A DNA stretch of 64,000 nt, taken from Streptomyces purpureus (GTDB lineage Bacteria > Actinomycetota > Actinomycetes > Streptomycetales > Streptomycetaceae). Every line of letters starts with the position of its first letter. The stretch's first letter is position 1. Position numbers and translations under genes: made by a program. Positions 18,868 to 29,484 of this stretch are shown one piece after another. The notes under the pieces were generated by a model. That model searched no databases. It had not been told where the DNA came from and saw nothing but the letters and a program-made list of their open reading frames with translations. The stretch lies in assembly GCF_014648195.1 (NCBI RefSeq), contig NZ_BMQQ01000008.1, positions 118,008 to 182,007 on the forward strand, in the 5' to 3' direction.

Positions 18868-20153
18868 ACGCGTACGACACCCTGCCCGAGGCGGTCACCG
18901 AGATCTTCGGCGCGGAGGCGACGGCCGAGCGGGCCTACGACCTGCTCACCGTCGACGTGCCAGTCGGCTCCTGGATCGCCGCCCTGGAGATCGCACGCGA
19001 CAAGCTCGGCTGCACCTACTTCGACTGGCTGAGCGCCGTCGACGAACCGGGCACCGGCTTCCGGGTCTGCGCCCATGTCGTCGCCCTCGAAGGCCACCGC
19101 GTCCGCCGCCTCCTCGTCCGTACGACCGTCCCGCACACCGCGTCCGCCCTGCCGAGCGCCGTGGACGTCTACGCGGGCGCCGGCTGGCACGAGCGCGAGA
19201 CGTACGAGATGTTCGGCATCACCTTCACCGGCCACCCCCACCTGGAGCCCCTGCTGCTCCCGGAGGGCTTCGAGGGCCACCCGCTGCGCAAGGACTTCGT
19301 CCTCGCGTCCCGGGTCGCCAAGGCCTGGCCCGGCGCCAAGGAACCCGGCGAGTCCCACGACGGCGGCCCCAAGCGCCGCCAGATGCTGCCGCCCGGCGTC
19401 CCCGACCCCAACGACTGGGGCCCCCTCAAGGGCCAGCTGCCCCCTGCCCCGTCCCGTCCGGCCCGCACCGCCCGCGCGGCCGGTGCCGGTGCCGGCGCGG
19501 CACCCGGCGAACGCCCCGCCCGCCGCACCCGCACGGCCGGCGAGGGCTCGGCGAGCCAGACGGCCGGGACGCCCGAGGCCGCCACCGCCGCGGAAGCCCC
19601 GCAGGCCGAAACCCCGCCCCGCCCGCCGCGCCGTATGCGCTCCGCCTCCCAGGGCTCGGCGAGCCAGACCGCCGAGACGCCTCCGGAGCCCACCACGCCT
19701 GCGGCCCCGCCCAAGGCCCCCCGCAGCAGCGACGCACCCTGGCACCACGCGCGCCCGGCATTCGACGAGCCCGCCGAGGCGACGCCCAAGCCTGAGCCGA
19801 CTGGCGAAGACGGGTCCAAGCCCGAGCCCGAGCCCGAGCCCGAGCCTGAGCCGGCCGCCGAGCCCAAAACCGAGCCGACTGGCCAGGACGGGTCCAAGCC
19901 CGACGCCAAGCCTGAGCCGGCCGCCGAGGCCAAGCCGGCGCCCGAGGCGGCTGCCGAGCCCAAGCCCGCGCCCAGCGCCGAGCCCAAGCCCGCGCCCAGC
20001 GCCGAGCCCAAGCCCGCGCCCAGCGCCGAGGCCAGGCCCGTGCCCGAGGCCAAGCCCGCGCCCAGCGCCGAGCGTGCCCCCGACGCCAAGCCCGAGCCCA
20101 CCCCCGACCGCACCACCGGCCCCGACGACACCACCGGAGGCGATCCCGCGTGA
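18864..20153 (+). CDS. nuoC: NADH-quinone oxidoreductase subunit C with long low-complexity tail
   Basis: 429 residues from GTG 18864, overlapping nuoB by 4 nt. Residues 1-190 are the 30-kDa NuoC domain, ending in the signature [19 protein letters not shown]...[16 protein letters not shown]. The remaining about 235 residues are an Ala/Pro/Glu/Lys low-complexity extension with EPEP runs and three exact [12 protein letters not shown] repeats. Ordinary NuoC has no such tail. The next gene is nuoH, not nuoD, and the NuoC sequence is not a NuoCD fusion. The tail could tether a partner protein or be disordered filler. Confidence 0.88.
   Translation: MNAYDTLPEAVTEIFGAEATAERAYDLLTVDVPVGSWIAALEIARDKLGCTYFDWLSAVDEPGTGFRVCAHVVALEGHRVRRLLVRTTVPHTASALPSAVDVYAGAGWHERETYEMFGITFTGHPHLEPLLLPEGFEGHPLRKDFVLASRVAKAWPGAKEPGESHDGGPKRRQMLPPGVPDPNDWGPLKGQLPPAPSRPARTARAAGAGAGAAPGERPARRTRTAGEGSASQTAGTPEAATAAEAPQAETPPRPPRRMRSASQGSASQTAETPPEPTTPAAPPKAPRSSDAPWHHARPAFDEPAEATPKPEPTGEDGSKPEPEPEPEPEPAAEPKTEPTGQDGSKPDAKPEPAAEAKPAPEAAAEPKPAPSAEPKPAPSAEPKPAPSAEARPVPEAKPAPSAERAPDAKPEPTPDRTTGPDDTTGGDPA
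19956..20027 (+). repeat. Three exact 24-bp tandem repeats inside nuoC
   Basis: The 24-bp unit encoding EPKPAPSA is repeated three times without a mismatch at 19956-19979, 19980-20003 and 20004-20027, with degenerate copies and a GAGCCC hexamer run nearby. The perfect identity implies recent expansion by slippage. Confidence 0.92.
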
Positions 20154-21115
20154 ACGACGCACTCGACGTCGCCCTTCGGCTGATCGTCGTCTTCGCCGTG
20201 TTCCTCGTCCTGCCCCTGGTGATCGGCCAGACCGAGCACAAGGTCATGGCCCATATGCAGGGCCGCCTCGGCCCCATGTACGCGGGTGGCTTCCACGGCT
20301 GGGCCCAGCTCGTCGCGGACGGTGTGAAGTTCGCACAGAAGGAGGACGTGGTCCCGGCCAACGCCGACCGCCGCGTCTTCCAGCTCGCCCCCGCCGTCGC
20401 CCTGCTGCCGTACCTCCTCGTACTGATCGTGATCCCGATCGGCCCGAGCACGAGCGCGGTCGGTCAGGTCATCGACGCCGGTATCTTCTTCGCGCTCGCC
20501 GTCATGGCCGTCGGCGTGCTCGGCTCGCTCATGGCGGGCTGGGCATCGGCCAACAAGTTCTCCCTCCTCGGGGGCTTGCGGACCGCCGCCCAGCTCCTTG
20601 CGTACGAGCTGCCGATGCTGCTCGCCGCCGCCTCCGTCGCCATGGCCGCCGGCACCGTCTCGCTCCCCGGCATCGTCAACGCCTTCGAGTGGTGGTGGCT
20701 GCCCTGGCAGATCGTGGGCGGCCTGGTCTTCTTCGTGGCCGGCCTGGCCGAACTCCAGCGCCCGCCGTTCGACATGCCGGTCGCCGACTCCGAGATCATC
20801 TTCGGCGCGTACACCGAGTACACCGGCCTGCGCTTCGCCCTCTTCCTGCTCGCCGAGTACGCGGGCATCGTCGTCCTGTGCGGTCTGACCACCGTCCTCT
20901 TCCTCGGCGGCTGGCACGGCCCGTTCGGCGGGGAGGGCCTTGGCTGGGTCTGGACCCTGCTCAAGATCGCCGTGCTCGCCTTCGTCGTGATCTGGCTGCG
21001 GGTGAGCTACCCGCGGCTGCGCGAGGACCAGCTGCAGAAGCTCGCCTGGACGACCCTTGTCCCGCTCGCCCTCGCCCAGATCGCCCTCACCGGCGTCGTC
21101 AAGGTGGTGATGTAG
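20150..21115 (+). CDS. nuoH: NADH-quinone oxidoreductase subunit H
   Basis: 321 residues, about eight membrane segments. Family signatures are present: [32 protein letters not shown] and [32 protein letters not shown], including the Glu/Asp-rich loop that lines the quinone site. NuoH links the quinone cavity to the proton channels. GTG 20150 overlaps nuoC by 4 nt. Confidence 0.93.
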   Translation: MNDALDVALRLIVVFAVFLVLPLVIGQTEHKVMAHMQGRLGPMYAGGFHGWAQLVADGVKFAQKEDVVPANADRRVFQLAPAVALLPYLLVLIVIPIGPSTSAVGQVIDAGIFFALAVMAVGVLGSLMAGWASANKFSLLGGLRTAAQLLAYELPMLLAAASVAMAAGTVSLPGIVNAFEWWWLPWQIVGGLVFFVAGLAELQRPPFDMPVADSEIIFGAYTEYTGLRFALFLLAEYAGIVVLCGLTTVLFLGGWHGPFGGEGLGWVWTLLKIAVLAFVVIWLRVSYPRLREDQLQKLAWTTLVPLALAQIALTGVVKVVM

Positions 21116-21117
21116 CC

Positions 21118-21708
21118 ATGTCCCCCATTCCCGGCAGCGGCCTGGCCAAGGGCCTGGCCGTCACCCTGCGCACGATGACGAAGAAGAGCCACACCGCGCA
21201 GTACCCCGACGTCCAGCCCGAACTCCCGCCCCGCACCCGCGGCGTCATCGGCCTGTTCGAGGAGAACTGCACGGTCTGCATGCTCTGCGCCCGTGAATGC
21301 CCCGACTGGTGCATCTACATCGACTCCCACAAGGAGACGGTCCCGGCCGCCGCCCCCGGTGGCCGCGAGCGCAGCCGCAACGTCCTCGACCGCTTCGCCA
21401 TCGACTTCTCGCTCTGCATGTACTGCGGTATCTGCATCGAGGTGTGTCCTTTTGACGCACTCTTCTGGTCGCCGGAGTTCGAGTACGCGGAGACCGACAT
21501 CCACGAGCTCACCCATGAGCGCGACAAGCTCCGCGAATGGATGTGGACGGTCCCCGCTCCGCCCGCGCTCGACCCGTGTGCCGAGGAGCCGAAGGAGCTC
21601 GCCGCGGCCCGCAAGGCGGCCGAGAAGCTCGCCGCCGCCCAGGCCGAGGCCGAGCGGCCGCCCACCGAAGAGACCTCGCCGGAGACTTCGCCGGGAGGGG
21701 AGTCGTGA
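21118..21708 (+). CDS. nuoI: NADH-quinone oxidoreductase subunit I (2x 4Fe-4S)
   Basis: 196 residues. Two ferredoxin-type motifs: Cys51-Cys54-Cys57 with Cys61-Pro, and Cys100-Cys103-Cys106 with Cys110-Pro. These bind clusters N6a and N6b, the electron wire leading to NuoB. In a complex without the NADH module, NuoI would be the natural docking point for a ferredoxin donor (inference, by analogy with photosynthetic NDH-1). A charged Ala/Glu tail follows residue 155. ATG 21118 is 2 nt after nuoH. Confidence 0.93.
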   Translation: MSPIPGSGLAKGLAVTLRTMTKKSHTAQYPDVQPELPPRTRGVIGLFEENCTVCMLCARECPDWCIYIDSHKETVPAAAPGGRERSRNVLDRFAIDFSLCMYCGICIEVCPFDALFWSPEFEYAETDIHELTHERDKLREWMWTVPAPPALDPCAEEPKELAAARKAAEKLAAAQAEAERPPTEETSPETSPGGES

Positions 21709-22280
21709 ACCCCGTCCTCGCAGCCGAAGCCCCTGGCTTCCTCTCCCCGACCGGCGTCGAGATCGCGTTTCTCCTCGTCGGTCTCGTCACCCTGGCCGCG
21801 GCCGCGGTGACCGTCACCACCAAGCAGCTGGTGCACGCCGCCCTCTGGCTGGTGGTGGCGCTCGGCGGCCTCGCCGTCGAGTACCTCCTCCTCACGGCCG
21901 AGTTCATCGCCTGGGTACAGGTGCTGATCTACGTCGGTTCCGTCGTCGTACTCCTCCTCTTCGGTCTCATGCTCACCAAGGCCCCCATCGGCCGCTCCCC
22001 GGACGCCGACTCCGGCAACCGCGTCGCCGCCCTCGCGGTCGCCCTTGCCGCCGCGGCCGCCCTGGTGTGGGTGGTCGTCGACGCCTTCCGTACGACCTGG
22101 ATCGACCTCGACGGCCCGGCCCAGGGCGCCACCAGGGTGTCCGGCGAGATCCTCTTCCGGCACTGGGTGCTGCCGTTCGAGGCGCTCTCCGTCCTCCTGC
22201 TGGCCGCGCTGGTCGGCGCGATCGTGCTCTCCCGCAGGGACCGCACCGAGTCCGGCCCGGCCCAGGAGGGGAAGCGCTGA
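21705..22280 (+). CDS. nuoJ: NADH-quinone oxidoreductase subunit J
   Basis: 191 residues, five predicted membrane segments, with [49 protein letters not shown] matching the NuoJ core. NuoJ holds the mobile helix of the membrane arm. GTG 21705 overlaps the nuoI stop. Confidence 0.9.
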   Translation: MNPVLAAEAPGFLSPTGVEIAFLLVGLVTLAAAAVTVTTKQLVHAALWLVVALGGLAVEYLLLTAEFIAWVQVLIYVGSVVVLLLFGLMLTKAPIGRSPDADSGNRVAALAVALAAAAALVWVVVDAFRTTWIDLDGPAQGATRVSGEILFRHWVLPFEALSVLLLAALVGAIVLSRRDRTESGPAQEGKR

Positions 22281-22660
22281 TGCACCTCGCCTATCCCGCG
22301 GTCCTCGCCGCCCTGCTCTTCTGCGTCGGCCTCTACGGAGTCCTCGCCCGCCGCAACGCGATCCTGGTCCTGATGTCCGTCGAGCTGATGCTCAACGCCG
22401 TCAACCTCAACCTGGTCGCGTTCGACGTCTGGCTCCGGGACACCCTCCACACCGGCCAGGCGCTGACCCTCTTCACCATCGCCATCGCCGCCGCCGAGAT
22501 CGGCATCGGCCTGGCGATCGTCCTGATGGTGTACCGCAACGGCGGCACCTCGGACATCGACAAGCTCCGCGACACGACCGAGGTCCCCGGCGCGGACGAC
22601 CCCACCGAGCCGGCCGGCCCCGACACGGCGGCCGGGGAGAAGGCCGAGGCCACCGCGTGA
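22280..22660 (+). CDS. nuoK: NADH-quinone oxidoreductase subunit K
   Basis: 126 residues with three membrane segments and the conserved [16 protein letters not shown] and [17 protein letters not shown] blocks, each with the buried glutamate of the proton path. A hydrophilic 30-residue tail follows, longer than the usual 100-residue NuoK. ATG shares one base with the nuoJ stop (TGATG). Confidence 0.92.
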   Translation: MHLAYPAVLAALLFCVGLYGVLARRNAILVLMSVELMLNAVNLNLVAFDVWLRDTLHTGQALTLFTIAIAAAEIGIGLAIVLMVYRNGGTSDIDKLRDTTEVPGADDPTEPAGPDTAAGEKAEATA

Positions 22661-24639
22661 CCACCACGACCCTCGCCGTCCTCGTCCCCCTCCTTCCCTT
22701 CCTCGGCGCCGCCGCCGGCCTGCTGCTCGGCCGCCGCGCCCCCGGCTTCGTCCGCCCCCTGGCCGTCCTGCCGACCCTCGCCGCGGCCGTCCTCGCCGTC
22801 CTCGTCGCCGCCCGCCAAGGGGGCGGCGACACCATCGCCGCGGCCACCCGGCTCACCCCGACCGGCTCGGTGCCCATCGACCTGGCCCTGCACATCGACG
22901 GCTTCGCCGCCCTCGTTGCCGTCCTCGTCGGCGTCGTCGCCTCCTGCGTGCAGATCTACTCGACCGGCTACCTCCGCGACGACCCGCGCTACCCGTCGTA
23001 CGCCGCGCTGGTCTCCCTCTTCACCTCCGCGATGCTGCTCGTCGTCTACTCAGGCGACCTGATGGTGCTGCTGGTCGGCTGGGAGATCATGGGCATCTGC
23101 TCGTACTTCCTCGTCGGCCACTACTGGGAGACGCCCGAAGCCCGTGCCGCCTCCCTCAAGGCCTTCCTGGTCACCAAGCTCGGCGACGTCCCCTTCCTGA
23201 TCGGTCTGTTCGCGCTCGCCGCCGACACCGGCACCTTCCGGATCTCCGGCATCCTCGGCGCCGTCGCCGGGGACGGCCTCGACCACCCGACGCTGATCGC
23301 GCTGCTCCTCCTCGCCGGCGTGGCGGGCAAGTCCGCGCAGTTCCCGCTGCACACCTGGCTCCCGGACGCGATGGCCGGCCCCACCCCCGTCTCGGCGCTG
23401 ATCCACGCCGCCACGATGGTCGCCGCCGGTATCTACTTCGTCGCCCGGCTGCTGCCCCTCTTCGCCGCCTCCGCCGCGGCCCTGACCGTGCTCGCCGTGA
23501 TGGCTGCCGTGACGATGGTCGGCTCCGCGCTCGCCGCCCTCGCCCAGGACGACATCAAGCGCGTCCTCGCCTACTCGACCATCGGCCAGCTCGGCTACAT
23601 GGCCGGTGCCCTGGCCGTCGGCGACCGTGGCGCCGCCGTCTTCCACCTCCTGTCCCACGGAGCGTTCAAGGCGCTCCTCTTCCTCGCCGCCGGCGTGATC
23701 ATCCACGCCGCCGGCACCAACTCCCTGACCGCCATGTCCCGGATGAGCGGCCTCACCCGGCGGATCCCCGACGCGTACTGGACGATGACCGTCGCCCTGC
23801 TCGCCCTCGCCGCGATCCCGCCGTTCGCCGGCTTCTTCTCCAAGGAAGCCGTCCTCGTCGCCGCCGAGCACACCGCCCTCGGCGACCGCACCGTCGCCCC
23901 CGCCGGCGCCGGCTGGACCATCCTGGTCGCCGGTCTGCTCACCGCCCTCCTCACCGCCGCCTACGCGACCCGCCTGTGGCTGCTCGCCTTCCGCGGCCGG
24001 GGATCCGCGGCCCCCGACCACGGCCGTCAGCCGCTCGCCATGAACACCGTCCTGTGGCTGCTGGCCATCCCCTCCCTCGCGTTCGGACTGGCAGTCGTCC
24101 GCCTCGACGACTGGTTCGACGGCCACGCCCTCACCCCGACCGCCGTCACCGCGGTCCTGGGCACCGGCATCGCCCTCGTCGGCGGCCTGGTCACCTACGC
24201 CGTCTGGCGCTCCCTCTCCGTCAAGGCCGCCCGCCTCCCGGCCGGCCCCGCCACCCCGGAGACCGTCGCCCACCCGGACGCCGAACCGGCCCTGGTCGAG
24301 GCGGAGGCGCTCCAGCTGCCGCACCCCGCGTCCGGCCCCACGGACCCGGGCCGCCCGCTGCTCGGCCCCCTCCACCGCCACGCCGCCGACGGCTTCCACC
24401 TCGACGCCGTCTACACCGCGCTGTTCGTCCGCCCCGTCCTGGCCGCGGCCTCACTGGTCCGCTTCCTCGACCGCGAGGTCGTCGACACCTACGTAAGCGG
24501 CGCGGGCACCGGCACCAACTGGCTGGGCCGGGCCGTGCGCCGCGCCCAGACCGGCAACGTGCAGACCTACCTCAGCGCCCTGCTCGCCGGCTCCGTCGTC
24601 CTGGCGATCGCCGCCGTACTCGTAGCCGCCGGAGCGTGA
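22657..24639 (+). CDS. nuoL: NADH-quinone oxidoreductase subunit L
   Basis: 660 residues. Antiporter-like subunit: [50 protein letters not shown] and [18 protein letters not shown] are canonical and contain the proton-pumping Glu, Lys and His residues. The C-terminal part contains the lateral helix. GTG 22657 overlaps the nuoK stop. Confidence 0.93.
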   Translation: MTTTTLAVLVPLLPFLGAAAGLLLGRRAPGFVRPLAVLPTLAAAVLAVLVAARQGGGDTIAAATRLTPTGSVPIDLALHIDGFAALVAVLVGVVASCVQIYSTGYLRDDPRYPSYAALVSLFTSAMLLVVYSGDLMVLLVGWEIMGICSYFLVGHYWETPEARAASLKAFLVTKLGDVPFLIGLFALAADTGTFRISGILGAVAGDGLDHPTLIALLLLAGVAGKSAQFPLHTWLPDAMAGPTPVSALIHAATMVAAGIYFVARLLPLFAASAAALTVLAVMAAVTMVGSALAALAQDDIKRVLAYSTIGQLGYMAGALAVGDRGAAVFHLLSHGAFKALLFLAAGVIIHAAGTNSLTAMSRMSGLTRRIPDAYWTMTVALLALAAIPPFAGFFSKEAVLVAAEHTALGDRTVAPAGAGWTILVAGLLTALLTAAYATRLWLLAFRGRGSAAPDHGRQPLAMNTVLWLLAIPSLAFGLAVVRLDDWFDGHALTPTAVTAVLGTGIALVGGLVTYAVWRSLSVKAARLPAGPATPETVAHPDAEPALVEAEALQLPHPASGPTDPGRPLLGPLHRHAADGFHLDAVYTALFVRPVLAAASLVRFLDREVVDTYVSGAGTGTNWLGRAVRRAQTGNVQTYLSALLAGSVVLAIAAVLVAAGA

Positions 24640-24642
24640 GCC

Positions 24643-24684
24643 GTGATCGACATCAGCGAACCCGTGATCGATATCAGTGAATCC
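24643..24684 (+). repeat. 21-bp imperfect tandem repeat at the nuoM start
   Basis: Two copies of a 21-nt unit (24643-24663 and 24664-24684, three substitutions) encode the near-repeated MIDISEP/VIDISES. They create several in-frame start codons ahead of nuoM. Confidence 0.8.
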
Positions 24685-26241
24685 GTGATGCAGTTCCTTC
24701 TGGCGTTCCTCGTCGTCGGCCCGCTCATCGGCGCGGCGGCCGCCCTCCTGCCGGCCCCGCCCGGACTGAAGGGGAAATCCCCCGACCAGGCCGTGCTGCG
24801 CCACGGCGTGACCGTCACCGGCGTCATGCTCGCCGCCGCGATCGTCCTCACCCTCGGCTTCGACCACGACCACCCGGCGAAGATGCAGGCCACCACGGAC
24901 ATCAAGTGGATCCCCGCACTCGACGTGCGGCTCCACCTCGGTGTCGACGGCATTTCCCTCCCCCTTCTGGTCCTGACCGCGCTGCTGACCTTCCTCTGCG
25001 CGCTCTACAGCTACTTCAAGATGCCGAGCGGGCCTTCCCCCAAGGCCTTTGTCGCCCTGCTGCTCGTCCTCGAGTCCGGCACGCTGGCGACCTTCGCCGT
25101 CCTCGACCTGGTGCTGTTCTTCCTGGCCTTCGAGATGGTGCTCATCCCGATGTACTTCCTCATCGCCCGCTGGGGCGGTGACCAGCGGCAGGCCGCCGCA
25201 TGGAAGTTCATCCTCTACACGCTGCTCGGTTCCGTCGTCATGCTGCTCGGCCTGCTCCTGATCGGACTCAAGGCTGGCACGTTCGACATGGTGGCACTCG
25301 CCACTGACAACGGCCGTGACATCACGACATCCGTGCAGGTCATCGCCGTTCTCGCGATCGGGATCGGCCTCGCGGTGAAGACCCCGATGTGGCCGCTGCA
25401 CAGCTGGCTCCCGGACGCCCACACCGCCGCCCCGACCGTCGGCTCCGTCCTCCTTGCCGGCGTCCTGCTGAAGATGGGTACGTACGGATTCGTCCGGATC
25501 GCCCTGCCGATCACCCCAGACGGCATGCACGTCTTCGCGCCGTACCTCGCCGCCTTCGCGGTCGCCGGCATCATCTACGGATCGCTCGCCTGCCTCGCGC
25601 TGGCCCGCCCCGGCGCCAAGGGCGACCTCAAGCGGCTGATCGCGTACTCCTCCGTCGGCCACATGGGCTTCGTCCTCCTCGGCATCGCCTCGATGACCCC
25701 GACCGGCGTCAACGGCGCGCTGTTCGCCAACATCGCCCACGGCCTCATCACCGGCCTCCTGTTCTTCCTGGTCGGAGCGTTGAAGGACCGGTACGGCACC
25801 ACCGACATCGACACGCTCGCCGGCAGCGCCGGCGCCGCGCTCTACAGCCGCGCCCCCCGCTTCGGCGGCCTGCTCGTCTTCGGTGCCGTCGCCTCCCTCG
25901 GACTGCCGGGCCTCGCCGGGTTCTGGGGCGAGATGCTCGCGATGTTCGGCGCCTTCGACCCCGCCCCGGGCCTCAGCCGCCCCGCCTTCCTCACCTTCAC
26001 GGCGATCGCCGCCCTCGGCACCCTGCTCACCGCCGCATACCTGCTGGTCGTCGTACGCCGGGTCTGCATGGGCCCCCGGCCCACCGCCGACCAGCCACAG
26101 CTCGCCGACGTCCAGGGCTACGAGTTCGCCGCCTGGACGCCGCTGGTCGCCCTCACCGTCCTCGCCGGACTGTGGCCCGCGGTCCTCCTCGGCCTCACCG
26201 ACCCGGCCGTGCAGAAGCTCCTCGCGGGAGGAAAGTCGTGA
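24643..26241 (+). CDS. nuoM: NADH-quinone oxidoreductase subunit M
   Basis: 532 residues. Antiporter-like: LAFEMVLIPMYFLIARWGGD, MWPLHSWLPDAHTAAPTVGSVLLAGVLLKMGTYGFVR and KRLIAYSSVGHMGFVLLG are all present. The start is unusual: GTG 24643 (GGAG 8 nt upstream) begins a 21-nt segment that is repeated, so in-frame GTGs at 24664 and 24685 and ATG 24688 are alternatives. The first membrane segment begins right after ATG 24688. Confidence 0.93.
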   Translation: MIDISEPVIDISESVMQFLLAFLVVGPLIGAAAALLPAPPGLKGKSPDQAVLRHGVTVTGVMLAAAIVLTLGFDHDHPAKMQATTDIKWIPALDVRLHLGVDGISLPLLVLTALLTFLCALYSYFKMPSGPSPKAFVALLLVLESGTLATFAVLDLVLFFLAFEMVLIPMYFLIARWGGDQRQAAAWKFILYTLLGSVVMLLGLLLIGLKAGTFDMVALATDNGRDITTSVQVIAVLAIGIGLAVKTPMWPLHSWLPDAHTAAPTVGSVLLAGVLLKMGTYGFVRIALPITPDGMHVFAPYLAAFAVAGIIYGSLACLALARPGAKGDLKRLIAYSSVGHMGFVLLGIASMTPTGVNGALFANIAHGLITGLLFFLVGALKDRYGTTDIDTLAGSAGAALYSRAPRFGGLLVFGAVASLGLPGLAGFWGEMLAMFGAFDPAPGLSRPAFLTFTAIAALGTLLTAAYLLVVVRRVCMGPRPTADQPQLADVQGYEFAAWTPLVALTVLAGLWPAVLLGLTDPAVQKLLAGGKS

Positions 26242-27758
26242 CCCCCATTGCCGCGGGCCTCGTCCAGTCCGTCGACTGGCTCGCGATCGCGCCGCCCACC
26301 CTCGCCGCGGTGGTCGCCCTGATCGTCCTGGTCGCCGACCTCTTCCTGCCCCACAGCCGCAAGCAGCTCCTCGGCTGGACGTCGATCGCCGGCCTCGCCG
26401 CCTCGATCCTGCTGCTGGCACCGCTGCGTACGGGCGACCGCTCCACCTTCTGCCTCACCACCGCCCCCGACGTCTGCAGCTACACCGCCGACCACTTCGC
26501 CGTCGTCATCCAGTTCCTCGTCCTCGGCGGCGCGCTGCTGACCGCGCTCCTCTCCCTCTCCGACACCCGGGAGAAGCTGCCGGCCGGCGAGTTCTGGTTC
26601 CTGCTGCTGTCCTCGGCCGCGGGCGCGGCGCTGCTGCCCGCCTCCCGGGACCTCGCGACCCTGGTCGTCGCCCTCGAAGTCGCCTCACTCCCCGCCTTCG
26701 CGCTCGTCGGCCTCAAGCGCGGCGACCGGATGTCGAGCGAGTCGGCCCTGAAGTTCTTCCTCTCCTCGGTCACCGCGACCGCCGTGATGCTGCTCGGCGT
26801 CAGCTTCGTCTACGCGGCCACCGGCACGCTCCACCTCACCGAGATCGCCCAGCGCCTGGACGACGTCCCCGCCCAGCTGGAGACCCTCGCCCAGGCGGGC
26901 GTGGCCCTCACCCTCGTCGGTTTCGCCTTCAAGACGGCCGCCGCGCCCTTCCACTTCTGGGTCCCCGACACTTACGTCGGCGCACCGTTGCCGGTGGCCG
27001 CGTACCTCTCCGTCGTCGGCAAGGCGGTCGGCTTCTCCGGCCTCATCCTGGTCACCGTCATCGCCTTCCCCCTCTACGCCGACGTGTGGGGCCCGGCCCT
27101 GACCGTCCTCGCCGCGCTCACCATGACCGTCGGCAACGTCGCCGCCCTGCGCCAGGTCTCCACGCGCGCGTGGAGCGCGGTACGCCTGCTGGCCTGGTCC
27201 TCCGTGGCCCAGGCCGGCTACCTCCTGGTGCCGATCGCCGCCGCCGCGTACTCCGGCGACGACCAGATCGGCTCCACCGTCGCGTACGCCCTGATGTACG
27301 CGGTCGTGAACCTGGGCGCCTTCGCCGTCGCCGCCCTGGTGGCCCGTACGCACCCCCTGAACCGCGTCGCCGACTACCGCGGCCTGTACGCCACCCGGCC
27401 CCTGACCGCGCTGACCATGGGCTTCTTCCTGCTCAACCTCGCCGGACTGCCGCTCGGCATCATCGGCCTCTTCGCCAAGGTCACGGTCTTCTCGGCGGCG
27501 GTGGACGCGAGCCTCGGCTGGCTCGCCGTCGTCATGGGCGTGAACGTCGTGATCGCGCTCTACTACTACCTGCAGTGGACCACGCTCCTCTTCCGCGCCC
27601 CGGTCACCGCCCCGGCCCCCGCCGAGTACACCGAGCCCCGCCGCCACCGGGCCCCCGCGCCGCTCACCCTGGCGATCGCCCTGACCGCCGCCGCGGGCGT
27701 CGTCCTGTCCGGCTACCCCCAGCTGGTCCTCCGCTTCGCGGCGAAGACGCTGTTCTGA
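26238..27758 (+). CDS. nuoN: NADH-quinone oxidoreductase subunit N
   Basis: 506 residues. Antiporter-like: LVVALEVASLPAFALVGLKRGD, KTAAAPFHFWVPDTYVGAPLPVAAYLSVVGKAVGF and NVAALRQVSTRAWSAVRLLAWSSVAQAGYLL. Last gene of the ten-gene run, GTG 26238 overlapping the nuoM stop. The next gene, htpX, is separated by 195 nt. Confidence 0.93.
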   Translation: MTPIAAGLVQSVDWLAIAPPTLAAVVALIVLVADLFLPHSRKQLLGWTSIAGLAASILLLAPLRTGDRSTFCLTTAPDVCSYTADHFAVVIQFLVLGGALLTALLSLSDTREKLPAGEFWFLLLSSAAGAALLPASRDLATLVVALEVASLPAFALVGLKRGDRMSSESALKFFLSSVTATAVMLLGVSFVYAATGTLHLTEIAQRLDDVPAQLETLAQAGVALTLVGFAFKTAAAPFHFWVPDTYVGAPLPVAAYLSVVGKAVGFSGLILVTVIAFPLYADVWGPALTVLAALTMTVGNVAALRQVSTRAWSAVRLLAWSSVAQAGYLLVPIAAAAYSGDDQIGSTVAYALMYAVVNLGAFAVAALVARTHPLNRVADYRGLYATRPLTALTMGFFLLNLAGLPLGIIGLFAKVTVFSAAVDASLGWLAVVMGVNVVIALYYYLQWTTLLFRAPVTAPAPAEYTEPRRHRAPAPLTLAIALTAAAGVVLSGYPQLVLRFAAKTLF

Positions 27759-27787
27759 CCCCGCACCCTCCACAGCGGAGGCACCAA

Positions 27788-27814
27788 GGGTGAAGCTCCG
27801 GCGCTGATTCACCC
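27788..27814 (+). terminator. Weak stem-loop after nuoN
   Basis: GGGTGAA (27788-27794) pairs with TTCACCC (27808-27814), loop 13 nt, 30 nt past the nuoN stop. A possible end of the nuo operon, but short. Confidence 0.35.
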
Positions 27815-27953
27815 GTACGGCTCACGCCGCCTCCGGCGCGCGCAAGGGAACCCGCACCTCTCGCCTGGCGTTGACCAGTACGGGAGGGTCCACTGAAGGC
27901 TGGACCAGCACCAGGCAAAGGGTCCCCCTGCCGCACCACTTGGAGGGCGTACC

Positions 27954-28814
27954 GTGCACCGCCGGCACAACGGGCTGAGGACCGCCGTACTCCTCGGCGG
28001 ACTGTCCGCACTCATCATCCTGATCGGCAGTTTCTTCGGCCGTACGGGCCTGATCGTCGCGCTCGTCGTGGCGCTGGGAACCAACGCGTACGCCTACTGG
28101 AACAGCGACAAGCTGGCGCTGCGCGCCATGCGCGCCCGCCCCGTCAGCGAATTCGAGGCGCCGGGGCTCTACAAGATGGTCAGGGAGCTGTCGACCCAGT
28201 CCCGCCAGCCGATGCCCCGGCTCTACATCTCACCGACCCAGGCGCCGAACGCCTTCGCCACCGGCCGCAATCCCCGAAACGCCGCGGTCTGCTGCACGGA
28301 GGGCATCCTGCGCCTCCTCGACGAGCGCGAGCTGCGCGGGGTCATCGGCCATGAGCTCAGCCATGTCTACAACCGCGACATCCTCATCTCGTCGGTCGCC
28401 GGCGCCCTCGCCTCCGTCATCCTCTTCCTGGTGAACTTCGCCTGGCTGATCCCGATAGGCCGCTCCGACGACGACGAGGGCCCCGGCCTGCTGGGCATGC
28501 TCCTCATCATGATCCTCGGCCCGATCGCGGCCTCCGTCATCCAGCTCGCGATCAGCCGCTCGCGGGAGTACGAGGCCGACGCGTCCGGCGCCCAGCTCAC
28601 CGGCGACCCGCTGGCCCTGGCGGGCGCCCTGCGCAAGCTGGACGCCGGGACGAAGCAGCTGCCGCTCCCGCCCGAGCCCAGGCTCGAGACCGCGAGCCAC
28701 ATGATGATCGCGAACCCGTTCCGTCCCGGCCCGGGCCTCTCCCGAATGTTCTCCACGCATCCGCCGATGGCGGAGCGCATCGCCCGACTCGAGCAAATGG
28801 CAGGCCGCCCGTGA
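27954..28814 (+). CDS. htpX: Membrane zinc metalloprotease HtpX
   Basis: 286 residues, M48B family. Zinc motif H-E-L-S-H at 133-137 ([14 protein letters not shown]) and the third ligand in [17 protein letters not shown]. Four hydrophobic segments: two N-terminal, two flanking the catalytic loop. HtpX degrades misfolded membrane proteins and is stress-linked. GTG 27954 has GGAGG 7 nt upstream. The stop overlaps the YccF gene (GTGA), so the two are coupled. Confidence 0.93.
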   Translation: MHRRHNGLRTAVLLGGLSALIILIGSFFGRTGLIVALVVALGTNAYAYWNSDKLALRAMRARPVSEFEAPGLYKMVRELSTQSRQPMPRLYISPTQAPNAFATGRNPRNAAVCCTEGILRLLDERELRGVIGHELSHVYNRDILISSVAGALASVILFLVNFAWLIPIGRSDDDEGPGLLGMLLIMILGPIAASVIQLAISRSREYEADASGAQLTGDPLALAGALRKLDAGTKQLPLPPEPRLETASHMMIANPFRPGPGLSRMFSTHPPMAERIARLEQMAGRP

Positions 28815-29203
28815 AAACCATCCTCAACGTCATCTGGCTCGTGCTGTGCGGCTTCTGGATGTTCCTCGGCTACATCGTGGCCGGTCTGCTGCTGTGCATC
28901 ACGCTCATCGGCATCCCGTTCGGCGTCGCCGCCTTCCGGATCGGCATCTACGCCCTGTGGCCCTTCGGCTACACCGTCGTCGACCGCCGGGACGCGGGCG
29001 CGCCCTCCTGCGTCGGCAACGTGCTCTGGCTGGTCCTGGCGGGCTGGTGGCTGGCGCTCGGCCACGTCTTCACCGGCATCGCCCTGTGCATCACCCTCAT
29101 CGGCATCCCGCTGGGCATCGCGAACTTCAAGCTGATCCCGGTCTCGCTGCTGCCGCTGGGCAAGGAGATCGTGCCCACCGACCAGCCGTTCGCGGCACGG
29201 TAG
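28811..29203 (+). CDS. YccF-domain membrane protein
   Basis: 130 residues made of two similar halves, each with the YccF pattern: [20 protein letters not shown]...[10 protein letters not shown] in the first and [20 protein letters not shown]...[10 protein letters not shown] in the second. Function of YccF proteins is unknown. Coupled to htpX by a 4-nt overlap, suggesting a role in membrane quality control (inference). Confidence 0.88.
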   Translation: MKTILNVIWLVLCGFWMFLGYIVAGLLLCITLIGIPFGVAAFRIGIYALWPFGYTVVDRRDAGAPSCVGNVLWLVLAGWWLALGHVFTGIALCITLIGIPLGIANFKLIPVSLLPLGKEIVPTDQPFAAR

Positions 29204-29238
29204 ACCGGCGCGGTCGTGAGGCGAGGGCCAGCCACCCG

Positions 29239-29295
29239 GCAGGTCTTCCACGGCCGCGCCCCGCGGACCCGCTGCCCGCAGGTCGTCCACGGCCG
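29239..29295. repeat. Pair of 18-bp near-identical direct repeats
   Basis: The segments at 29239-29256 and 29278-29295 share 17 of 18 bases, 39 bp apart, in the gap after the YccF gene. No function assigned. Confidence 0.6.
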
Positions 29296-29325
29296 ATTGT
29301 CAGTGCCGTGGTCCACCATGAACTC

Positions 29326-29451
29326 ATGACCGAGATCGAGCAGTTGCTGGACCGTCTCGCCGAGGACGAGCCGTGCCTGGAGTACGGGCCCGACGACGAC
29401 GTCGAGTCGGCCGCGCCCTGGCCCGACTACGCGGCCCTCGCCCGTATATGA
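29326..29451 (+). CDS. Small acidic hypothetical protein
   Basis: 41 residues, beginning MTEIEQLLDRLAEDEPCLEY and rich in Asp/Glu. Support is codon use: nearly every third position is G or C, as in neighbouring genes, while the surrounding gap is not so periodic. No clear ribosome site precedes ATG 29326; GTG 29308 in the same frame would add six residues. I do not recognise it. It lies alone between the YccF gene and the convergent permease. Confidence 0.45.
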   Translation: MTEIEQLLDRLAEDEPCLEYGPDDDVESAAPWPDYAALARI

Positions 29452-29484
29452 CCCCGCGGTGAGGCGACGGCGGCCCCGGCCGCC

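Noticed and set aside
18864..20153. nuoC as a NuoCD fusion that would supply the missing NuoD
   Set aside because: After residue 190 the sequence is Pro/Ala/Glu/Lys repeats with none of the NuoD quinone-site motifs.
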